Source of the DNA: Chromatiales bacterium
GTDB taxonomy: Bacteria; Pseudomonadota; Gammaproteobacteria; Steroidobacterales; GCA-2729495
Assembly (NCBI GenBank): GCA_002688175.1
Contig: NZCC01000068.1
Coordinates: forward strand, 17,328 to 81,327
Direction of reading: 5' to 3'
DNA length: 64,000 nucleotides
In this document: piece after piece, positions 56,471 through 64,000 of the stretch
Layout: the number at the start of each line of letters is the position of its first letter
Numbering within the stretch: the first letter of the stretch is position 1
Notes under the pieces: model-generated
The model's database searches: none
What the model saw: the letters and a program-made list of their open reading frames with translations, nothing else
What the model was told of the DNA's origin: nothing
Position numbers and translations under genes: made by a program

Positions 56471-57365
56471 GAATCAGCATCGCTCAGGATTTGTGGCCGT
56501 GATCGGACGGCCGAACACAGGCAAATCAACCCTTGTCAATGCGCTGGTGCATGAAAAGATCAGTATTGTTACGTCCAAGCCGCAAACGACCCGCCATAGT
56601 ATCCTTGGTATATTGACGGAGCCGGAGGTGCAGGTTGTACTGGTTGATACGCCGGGGTTGCATGGCGGTTCCAGCCGGCTGATTAACCGGGCGATGAATC
56701 GATCCGCTACCGCATCGATGACCGGTGCCGATCTCGCCCTGTTCATGGTCGATGCAACCGGCTGGACCAGCGGTGACAATCATGCGCTGGAGCGTTTGCA
56801 GGAAGCAGGTATTCCGGCATTCCTGGTGATCAATAAACTTGATTTGCTCAAGCGGCGTGAAGACCTGTTGCCCGTTCTCGAAAATTTTTCAGCACGCGGT
56901 GATTTTGCCGAGGTCATCCCGATATCTGCACGCCGGGGTACGAACCTGGAAAGATTGCTCGACACCATTCGCCAGTCGATGCCGCTCGGCCCTCAATTGT
57001 TCCCGCCTGAAGCGAAAACTGATCGTAGCATGGAGTTTCGCATTGCTGAGGTGCTGCGCGAGAAGATGCTGTCGATGTTGCGGCAAGAGGCGCCTTATGG
57101 ATTGGCAGTTGAAGTACTGGCACTCGAAAAACGATCAGACCTGATTCTTGCTGATGCCGTTATCTGGGTCGAACGCGAGTCCCATCAGGGGATTGTAGTA
57201 GGCCGCCATGGTGAACAGATCAAGAAAATCAGTACCTCGGCACGGATGGATCTTGAGGCAATATTTTCCCGGCGGTTCTACCTGACAACCCACGTTAAGG
57301 TTAAGGAAAACTGGGGAGACAGCGTGCGTGCTTTACGTCAGCTCGGTTACGAGGAGTCGCTATGA
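56463..57365 (+). CDS. era: GTPase Era (GTG start)
   Basis: AVIGRPNTGKSTLVNALVHEKISIVTSKPQTTRH, VDTPGLH, KH domain; the track ORF 5' extension overlaps rnc and is spurious. Confidence 0.96.
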   Translation: MTENQHRSGFVAVIGRPNTGKSTLVNALVHEKISIVTSKPQTTRHSILGILTEPEVQVVLVDTPGLHGGSSRLINRAMNRSATASMTGADLALFMVDATGWTSGDNHALERLQEAGIPAFLVINKLDLLKRREDLLPVLENFSARGDFAEVIPISARRGTNLERLLDTIRQSMPLGPQLFPPEAKTDRSMEFRIAEVLREKMLSMLRQEAPYGLAVEVLALEKRSDLILADAVIWVERESHQGIVVGRHGEQIKKISTSARMDLEAIFSRRFYLTTHVKVKENWGDSVRALRQLGYEESL

Positions 57366-58117
57366 GCGACATAGATCGAATCGAGTTCGAGGCGGCCTTT
57401 TTACTGCACGCGAACCCCTACCGGGAATCGAGCCAGGTGATTGAGGTTTTCAGCCAGGATCACGGTCGGGTCGGTCTTGTTGCACGCGGATCCCGTCGAC
57501 CCAAGTCGCGCTGGAAAAGTGTCCTGCGACCGTTTCAGCCGATGCGGATGAGCTGGTCTGGACGCGGTACATTGCAGACACTGCGTGCAGCGGAACCGAC
57601 ATCCCTGCCGCTGGCATTTACAGGTATGTGTCTGATGGCGGGGTATTACCTGAACGAGCTGCTGATCGCGCTATTACACAGATGTGATCCGCATCCGGAC
57701 CTGTTTGCCCATTATGGGTCAGCCCTGGCGATGCTGGCGGCAGGCGAAGAACTGGAGCCCACATTGCGCCGGTTTGAGCTCGCCTTACTCAGTGAAATTG
57801 GCTATGGGCTCGTGACTGATCGTGACGCAGTCGAAGGGCAACCGGTGTGTGCAGAGAGCTGGTATGAGTATTTTGCAGATCAGGGTCCGGTCCCCATCGC
57901 GCCTGGTAGTGTTGCAGATGGCAGACTCGTGGTCACGGGTGCTGACCTCACTGCGATTGGCAACGGGGTATTCGATCGGCCGGAAAGCTTGCCGCTCGCC
58001 AAGCGATTGTTACGCGAGAAACTTAACTGGCACCTGGGCGGGCGAGCCTTGAAAACCCGTCAGGTTATTGCTTCCATGCACGATGGTTTAACCGCTGAAA
58101 GCGTCGGTCATGACTGA
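57362..58117 (+). CDS. recO: DNA repair protein RecO
   Basis: [37 protein letters not shown]. Confidence 0.93.
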   Translation: MSDIDRIEFEAAFLLHANPYRESSQVIEVFSQDHGRVGLVARGSRRPKSRWKSVLRPFQPMRMSWSGRGTLQTLRAAEPTSLPLAFTGMCLMAGYYLNELLIALLHRCDPHPDLFAHYGSALAMLAAGEELEPTLRRFELALLSEIGYGLVTDRDAVEGQPVCAESWYEYFADQGPVPIAPGSVADGRLVVTGADLTAIGNGVFDRPESLPLAKRLLREKLNWHLGGRALKTRQVIASMHDGLTAESVGHD

Positions 58118-58853
58118 AAATACAGATATTCTGCTGGGCATCAATGTGGATCATGTGGCCACTCTTCGCCAGGCCCGAGGTACGGTTTATCCTGATCCTG
58201 TTGAGGCCGCGTTGCTGGCTGAGCGTTCCGGTGCTGATTCAATCACGGTGCATTTACGCGAGGATCGTCGTCATATTCAGGATCATGATGTAGAGAGGCT
58301 GGCGCAGTCGCTCACGACGCACATGAATCTTGAAATGGCTGTGACCGATGAAATGTTGCGCATCGCCGGGGGACTTGTGCCTGCCGACTGTTGCCTCGTC
58401 CCGGAACACCGTGAAGAGTTGACGACTGAGGGAGGGCTGGATGTCGTCGGTCAGCAGGCTCGTATCAGGGAAGCCTGTACGGAATTGGCAGATTGTGGAA
58501 TTCGGACCTCACTGTTCATTGATCCGGATCCACGGCAACTCGATGCCAGCCGGGAAGCTGGTGCGCCGGTCGTTGAATTACATACCGGTTGTTTTGCAGA
58601 CGCGGTCAGCGATGCGGATCAAGAAATTGAACTGCAGCGCATTGTCAATGCCGCAGAATATGGGGCAGGCTTGGGACTCAGGATTCATGCCGGCCACGGG
58701 TTAAACATTCACAATGTGCAGCCCATTGCAGCAATCGAGCAAATTGTAGAATTGAACATTGGCCATGCGCTAATTGCCCAGTCGGTATTCTCTGGTCTTG
58801 CCTCAGCCGTAGCCGGGATGAAGCGCCTGATGGTCGAGGCTCGACAGCGATGA
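58110..58853 (+). CDS. pdxJ: Pyridoxine 5'-phosphate synthase
   Basis: [40 protein letters not shown]. Confidence 0.96.
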   Translation: MTENTDILLGINVDHVATLRQARGTVYPDPVEAALLAERSGADSITVHLREDRRHIQDHDVERLAQSLTTHMNLEMAVTDEMLRIAGGLVPADCCLVPEHREELTTEGGLDVVGQQARIREACTELADCGIRTSLFIDPDPRQLDASREAGAPVVELHTGCFADAVSDADQEIELQRIVNAAEYGAGLGLRIHAGHGLNIHNVQPIAAIEQIVELNIGHALIAQSVFSGLASAVAGMKRLMVEARQR

Positions 58854-59233
58854 TCTATGGTTTTGGTATCGATATTCTCAGGGCCGAGCGCATTTCTGCT
58901 GCCTACCAAAGATTTGGCGACCGTTTCGTGCAGCGGATTTTAATGCCCGAAGAACTTGAGTTTTTCGGGCAGCACAAACGCCCCGAAAGATTCCTTGCCA
59001 TGCGTTTCGCGGCCAAGGAGGCGATTGTCAAGGCGATGGGAACCGGTTTTGCGCATGGGATGTGGGTTCGGGACTCGGGTGTCATTCATAACCGTCTCGG
59101 TCGTCCGGAAATTATTTTTTCATCCCGTGGCAGAAAAAAATGTGACCAACTGGGTATCGCGGGTGGCCACATGACGCTGAGTGACGAGGCGGGTCTCGTC
59201 GTTGCCGTTGCGATCCTGATGAGCACAACATGA
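58850..59233 (+). CDS. acpS: Holo-[acyl-carrier-protein] synthase
   Basis: [34 protein letters not shown]. Confidence 0.95.
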   Translation: MIYGFGIDILRAERISAAYQRFGDRFVQRILMPEELEFFGQHKRPERFLAMRFAAKEAIVKAMGTGFAHGMWVRDSGVIHNRLGRPEIIFSSRGRKKCDQLGIAGGHMTLSDEAGLVVAVAILMSTT

Positions 59234-60021
59234 ATACGATGGTATTTGATATCGAGACCGTGCCTGATGTCGAACTTGGCAGGCGGTTGTATCCCCTTGC
59301 AGAACTTGACGATCAAGATGTTGCCAAAGCAATGCTCTTTCGTCGTCTGCAGGAGTCCGGTACGGAATTTCTGCAGCACTATCAGCATCGGATTGTCGCC
59401 ATCTCCATCGTATTGCGTACCAGTCAGCAGGTTCGGGTCTGGAGTCTCGGCGATCCTGACAGTGACGAGAGAGAGCTGATCAAACGGTTCTTCGAGGGTG
59501 TCGAGAAATATACACCCGAACTCGTATCCTGGAATGGCGGCGGATTTGATTTGCCGGTTTTGCATTATCGGGCGTTATTGCATGGCATTCAGGCACCACG
59601 CTATTGGGAATTAGGTGATGAAGATCGCTCATTTCGTTACAACAATTACCTGAGTCGGTTTCATTGGCGGCATATCGATGTCATGGATGCCTTGTCTGGT
59701 TTTCAGCCGCGAGCCCGGGCCGGACTAGATGTGATTGCTGTAATGCTGGGGTTTCCGGGCAAGATGGGTTTCAGCGGTGCAAAGGTCTGGGATTATTTTC
59801 TGGACGGACAAATCGACCAGATTCGTGATTACTGTGAGACGGATGTATTGAATACCTATCTTGTATTTTTACGTTTTCAGCATATGCGCGGGTTAATTGA
59901 TACCACAGAGCTCGACGCCGAATTAGACCGGCTTCGCGATTTGCTGGCGGCAGCGCAGGAGCAGCACCTGCAGGCATTTCTGGCTGCCTGGTCCGCTGGC
60001 GATACCGGGTCAACAGCATGA
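59230..60021 (+). CDS. Predicted 3'-5' exonuclease, PolB-exonuclease-like family
   Basis: FDIETVPDV (ExoI DxE), SWNGGGFDLPVL (ExoII), YCETDVLNTYLV (ExoIII). Confidence 0.87.
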   Translation: MNTMVFDIETVPDVELGRRLYPLAELDDQDVAKAMLFRRLQESGTEFLQHYQHRIVAISIVLRTSQQVRVWSLGDPDSDERELIKRFFEGVEKYTPELVSWNGGGFDLPVLHYRALLHGIQAPRYWELGDEDRSFRYNNYLSRFHWRHIDVMDALSGFQPRARAGLDVIAVMLGFPGKMGFSGAKVWDYFLDGQIDQIRDYCETDVLNTYLVFLRFQHMRGLIDTTELDAELDRLRDLLAAAQEQHLQAFLAAWSAGDTGSTA

Positions 60022-61331
60022 GTCGGCGAAATGCCGAGCCCGAGACAGCTTTGATTATCGATACCTTGATGGATGGCCGCGGGGTTGCCGATGCGCCGGG
60101 CAAGAAAGTTTTTGTCAATGGGGCCCTAAGCGGCGAGACGGTCAGATTTCGTCGCACCCGGAAAAAACGCAACTTCGACGAGGCTGAGTTGCTGGAGGTA
60201 CTGAAGCCGGCTCCGGAGCGCATTGAGCCGCATTGTGAAACATTCGGTATCTGCGGTGGCTGTTCGTTACAGCACCTGTCTGGGGTCGAGCAGCTGCGAA
60301 TAAAACAGACAGTTTTGCTCGACAGTCTGCAGCGTATTGGCACAATTGTTCCTGAAAGTGTGCTGCCACAGATCGAAGGGTCGGCATGGGGATATCGGCG
60401 CAAGGCCCGGCTTGCGGTTAAATATGTAGTTAAGAAAGATCGGGTGCTGGTCGGTTTTCGTGAACGTAACAAGCCTTATGTCGCGGACATGAACCGCTGC
60501 GAAACATTGCACCCGGCCTTCGGCGAACGGTTGGATGAATTATCCGGGTTGATCGGAGGGTTAAGCATTCGCGATCGCTTACCGCAGATTGAATGCGCGG
60601 TCGGTGATAATGCTGCTGCCATGATTTTTCGGGTGCTTGATTCACCGAGTCAGGCAGATCTTGCAGCATTGTCGTCATGGTCCGGGACAAGTGGTGTACA
60701 GGTGTTTCTGCAAACGGGTGGCCCCGATACCATTGCGCCGTTGCCGGGGCACACCTGGCCGGAACCTCTGCATTATCGGGTTCCGGAATTCGATGTGACT
60801 ATCGCGTTTACACCAGCGGACTTTCTGCAGGTACATGCGGAAGTAAATCAACGCATGATTAAACAGGCGATTGATTTACTGGCACCTGATGCGTCATCAA
60901 GTGTCCTTGACCTTTTTTGCGGTCTCGGAAATTTCTCGTTACCACTGGCCCGGGTAGCGGGACAGGTGCTTGGCATGGAGCTGGATGAGGACATGGTTAC
61001 CCGGGCACGCCACAACGCGAGTGCGTGTGGACTTGATAACGTAGAATTTCGTCAGGTTGACCTGAGCAAGCCAACGGAGGATCTTGCCGCCGGGCAATCT
61101 TTCGATCTTGTGCTGCTCGATCCGCCACGGACCGGGATGGCCGAGTTGCTTGATGCAGTGATCAACATTCGTGCCAGGCGCATATTGTACGTCTCTTGCC
61201 ATCCGGGAACGTTGGCTCGTGATGCACAGCGGCTCGTTGCTGACGGCGGTTATCGGTTGGTAACAGCCGGGATTATGGATATGTTTCCGCAGACAAGCCA
61301 TGTTGAGTCAATGGCACTGTTTCAGCGTTGA
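60018..61331 (+). CDS. rlmD: 23S rRNA (uracil(1939)-C(5))-methyltransferase
   Basis: TRAM domain, CETFGICGGCSLQHL FeS cysteines, DLFCGLGNFSLPLA, LLDPPRTGM, YVSCHPGTLARD. Confidence 0.95.
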   Translation: MSRRNAEPETALIIDTLMDGRGVADAPGKKVFVNGALSGETVRFRRTRKKRNFDEAELLEVLKPAPERIEPHCETFGICGGCSLQHLSGVEQLRIKQTVLLDSLQRIGTIVPESVLPQIEGSAWGYRRKARLAVKYVVKKDRVLVGFRERNKPYVADMNRCETLHPAFGERLDELSGLIGGLSIRDRLPQIECAVGDNAAAMIFRVLDSPSQADLAALSSWSGTSGVQVFLQTGGPDTIAPLPGHTWPEPLHYRVPEFDVTIAFTPADFLQVHAEVNQRMIKQAIDLLAPDASSSVLDLFCGLGNFSLPLARVAGQVLGMELDEDMVTRARHNASACGLDNVEFRQVDLSKPTEDLAAGQSFDLVLLDPPRTGMAELLDAVINIRARRILYVSCHPGTLARDAQRLVADGGYRLVTAGIMDMFPQTSHVESMALFQR

Positions 61332-61455
61332 GCGCCAGGCAGGCCTGGTATCGTTAATGATAATGAGTGGCTGGGTTGCGACCGGATGGCTGGTCTGGTG
61401 ATCTGGTTCAGCAATAGCGCAAACAGGCATAATTACCTTGGTATGGTAGATACAT

Positions 61456-61467
61456 GGTACCGGTACC
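61456..61467. promoter_or_regulatory. 12-bp perfect palindrome upstream of nagZ
   Basis: GGTACCGGTACC. Confidence 0.3.
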
Positions 61468-61521
61468 TATACATTAAAGGTGCCCCGGACAGTGACCAAT
61501 GAGTGTGTGAGGACAAACACC

Positions 61522-62568
61522 ATGACGCTCGGACCATTGATGATTGATGTTGAAGGGTTGCAGTTGACGGCCACAGAGAAGGACAAATTGCGTGACCCGC
61601 GGATAGGTGGTGTGATTTTGTTCAGTCGTAATTTCACCTCTATCGAACAACTTAAAGAATTGACCCGTTCGATCCATGCTGTGCGTTCTCCTTGTCTGCT
61701 GATTGCCGTCGATCAGGAAGGCGGGAGAGTGCAACGTTTTCGTGATGGGTTTACCCCATTACCGCCGGCACATTTGCTCGGCCACCAATATGATCTTGAT
61801 GAAAAATTAGCCAGGCGTCGGGCGAGTGCCTGTGGGTGGATCATGGCCGCAGAGTTGCTCGATATCGGTGTTGATATCAGTTTTGCGCCGGTTGTAGATC
61901 TTGATCTGGGTTTGAGTGATATTATTGGTGACCGTGCATTTCATCGTGACCCCAAAGTAGTTGCGACACTGGCAATAGCTTTCATGCAGGGTATGCGTGA
62001 CGCCGGGATGATGGCTGTGGCCAAGCACTTCCCCGGGCACGGTGCAGTGGTTGCAGATTCACATGTCGAGTTACCAGAGGATCACCGACACTACAATGAA
62101 ATGACGGACGACCTGGTGCCTTACAGTCGTCTGATTACTAATGGCTTGCATGGCATTATGATGGCCCATGTGCGTTACCCTGCCATCGACCGACGGATTG
62201 CAAGCCTGTCTGCGTATTGGCAAGAAGCCGAACTACGTCGCAAGCTGGGCTTCGTCGGGGTAATTTTTTCCGATGACCTGAGTATGTCAGCCATGGAATT
62301 GGTCGGTGATATGACCGATCGAGTGCGTGAGACGCTTGCAGCAGGTGCCGATATGGCGCTGATCTGCAATGATCCGGATGCGGTCGATCAAACTCTGGCC
62401 AACATTGGCCCGCTTGACAACCCGGCCAGTCAGGCACGGCTTGTCTCATTGCGTCCTCATCCGTTGTCATGGCAGGGCGAGGATCTGCGGCAGACAAATA
62501 AGTGGCTACGTGCGGTTGCGCTGATTGCCGAGGCACATGAGCCGCCGCCCTTCGCTCTGGATGGTTAG
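61522..62568 (+). CDS. nagZ: Beta-N-acetylhexosaminidase NagZ
   Basis: GGVILFSRNF, VDQEGGRVQRFRDGFTPLP, KHFPGHGAVVADSH, FSDDLSMSAM. Confidence 0.95.
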   Translation: MTLGPLMIDVEGLQLTATEKDKLRDPRIGGVILFSRNFTSIEQLKELTRSIHAVRSPCLLIAVDQEGGRVQRFRDGFTPLPPAHLLGHQYDLDEKLARRRASACGWIMAAELLDIGVDISFAPVVDLDLGLSDIIGDRAFHRDPKVVATLAIAFMQGMRDAGMMAVAKHFPGHGAVVADSHVELPEDHRHYNEMTDDLVPYSRLITNGLHGIMMAHVRYPAIDRRIASLSAYWQEAELRRKLGFVGVIFSDDLSMSAMELVGDMTDRVRETLAAGADMALICNDPDAVDQTLANIGPLDNPASQARLVSLRPHPLSWQGEDLRQTNKWLRAVALIAEAHEPPPFALDG

Positions 62569-63106
62569 TTCAATACCAGGTTTTCCGCAGGCAAGTGTCG
62601 TTGCGACTGCAGCGGAGGTTCAGTGTGCCTACGATAATCTTGCCAAAGCACTGCAAGTGAGCATCGATGCCGATGACTGTGTCCTGCTTGGCATCATGCT
62701 GGGTGGCATGATCCCGACAGCGCGTCTGGCAGCGATGTTACGTGGCGATTACCTGCTCGATTACTGTCAGGTCAGTCGCTATCGTGGCGGTGAACAGGGC
62801 GGGGCACTAGAGTGGTTGCAGCCACCGCGTGCCGAGTTGCGTGATCGCACCGTATTGCTCGTGGATGATATTTATGATGAAGGGGTTACGCTGGAGTTTG
62901 TGACGCAAAAATGTAGTGAGCTTGGTGCGCGTCAAATCATTAGCTCGGTGTTGGTACGTAAACGCCATACTCGAGGAGTGTCCGGGTTGCAGCCTGACCA
63001 TGTCGGGCTTGAAGTTGCAGATCGTTACGTATTTGGATGCGGCATGGATTATCGTCATCGCTGGCGGCATCTGCCAGAAATCTGGGCATTGGCTGACGAA
63101 TCATGA
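62561..63106 (+). CDS. Hypoxanthine-guanine phosphoribosyltransferase-like protein
   Basis: GIMLGGMIPTARLA, VLLVDDIYDEGVTLEFV (PRPP-binding motif). Confidence 0.88.
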   Translation: MVSSIPGFPQASVVATAAEVQCAYDNLAKALQVSIDADDCVLLGIMLGGMIPTARLAAMLRGDYLLDYCQVSRYRGGEQGGALEWLQPPRAELRDRTVLLVDDIYDEGVTLEFVTQKCSELGARQIISSVLVRKRHTRGVSGLQPDHVGLEVADRYVFGCGMDYRHRWRHLPEIWALADES

Positions 63107-63840
63107 CAAAGATTGCAGTTATCGCGGGTACGGGTTCCGGACTGTTGTTCGAGACCCTCCAATGGACGGGCTCGCCGGAGGAAACACCATTCGGTTGTCC
63201 TTCGACTACGATCAACCGGGTTGAGCAGGATGCTTATCCAGCGGATATAAGTGTACTGGCTCGCCACGGACCGGATGGGTCTATTCCACCACACCAAATT
63301 AATTATCGGGCTAATCTGTGGTCACTGATGCAATTTCAACCTGACCTGATTGTGGCTCTGAACACCGTCGGTGGTATTCACGAAGCTGCGGCGCCAGCAA
63401 CTTTGTATTTTCCTGACCAACTGATCGACTATACGTGGGGACGCGAGCAAACTTATTCAGACGGCAAACTTGCTCCTTTGCAGCATATTGATTTTACGGA
63501 ACCGTTCGATCAAACCGGACGCCAGCATCTGATCGACCGTGCCGCTGAGCTCGGCCTTGATTTCAAACCGACCGGTACTTATGGCGTCACGCAAGGGCCA
63601 CGGCTTGAAACTGCGGCTGAAATTGACCGGATGGAGCGGGACGGTTGCGATATTGTCGGCATGACGGCGATGCCTGAAGCGGCGCTTGCCCGCGAACTGG
63701 GTTTGGCTTATGTCGTCTGCGCTATAGTGGTAAACAGAGCGGCAGGACGCTGTCCGCCAGGCAGCGTAATTCACGCTGACATTCAGCAAAGTACCGAACG
63801 AGGTATGGCTCAGGTCGGCCAGCTACTGCGCTCACTTTAA
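63103..63840 (+). CDS. S-methyl-5'-thioinosine/thioadenosine phosphorylase family
   Basis: PNP/MTAP family: IAVIAGTGSGL, RHGPDGSIPPHQINYRANLWSL, GVTQGPRLETAAEIDRMERDGCDIVGMTAMPEAALARELGL. Confidence 0.9.
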   Translation: MTKIAVIAGTGSGLLFETLQWTGSPEETPFGCPSTTINRVEQDAYPADISVLARHGPDGSIPPHQINYRANLWSLMQFQPDLIVALNTVGGIHEAAAPATLYFPDQLIDYTWGREQTYSDGKLAPLQHIDFTEPFDQTGRQHLIDRAAELGLDFKPTGTYGVTQGPRLETAAEIDRMERDGCDIVGMTAMPEAALARELGLAYVVCAIVVNRAAGRCPPGSVIHADIQQSTERGMAQVGQLLRSL

Positions 63841-64000
63841 AGAGGAGCCTCCTGCGCACCGCAGCAACGGCTTTTCGTCGCGATGCATAATAGCATCGAA
63901 ACAGTAACGAGTGATTCGCATCACAGACGTATCCGTCTAATCACCTTATATTCAATGCGCTGGATCACTGATTCAATTGAATTTCATAGATAGAAATACC

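Overview
The window is a dense gammaproteobacterial chromosomal segment made almost entirely of housekeeping genes. I recognise about 58 protein-coding genes. I see no prophage, transposase, CRISPR array, rRNA or tRNA. Order: pckG(partial,-), dinG/yoaA-like, tsaB, dsbB, dapE-dapD-glnD-map(-), rpsB-tsf-pyrH-frr-uppS-cdsA-rseP-bamA-skp-lpxD-lpxA-lpxB-rnhB-dnaE-accA-tilS-pyrG-kdsA-eno-ftsB, truD, DUF2892, enoyl-CoA hydratase, Smr(-), surE-pcm-yqaA-like-nlpD, DUF498(-), recJ-prfB-lysS, SYLF(-, frameshifted), ygfZ(-), SDHAF4-like, sdhCDAB-sdhE, rpoE-rseA-rseB, lepA-lepB-DUF4845-rnc-era-recO-pdxJ-acpS, PolB-like exonuclease, rlmD, nagZ, hpt-like, MTA/MTI phosphorylase. The most interesting signal is absence. 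The gene order matches the classical Pseudomonas/E. coli arrangement, but dxr is missing between cdsA and rseP, and ispD and ispF are missing between ftsB and truD. That is three MEP isoprenoid-pathway genes lost from two conserved places. fabZ is also missing between lpxD and lpxA, and rpoS after nlpD. The ftsB/truD gap instead holds an 82-bp element with 31-bp perfect inverted arms, nested symmetry and a REP-like loop. Smaller observations: a 24-bp repeat expansion in the S2 tail, a frameshifted SYLF gene, a duplicated RBS with a 2-codon ORF before rseA, a map/glnD micro-duplication, and SDH assembly factors bracketing sdhCDAB. All family calls come from reading translations and motifs; no database search was run.
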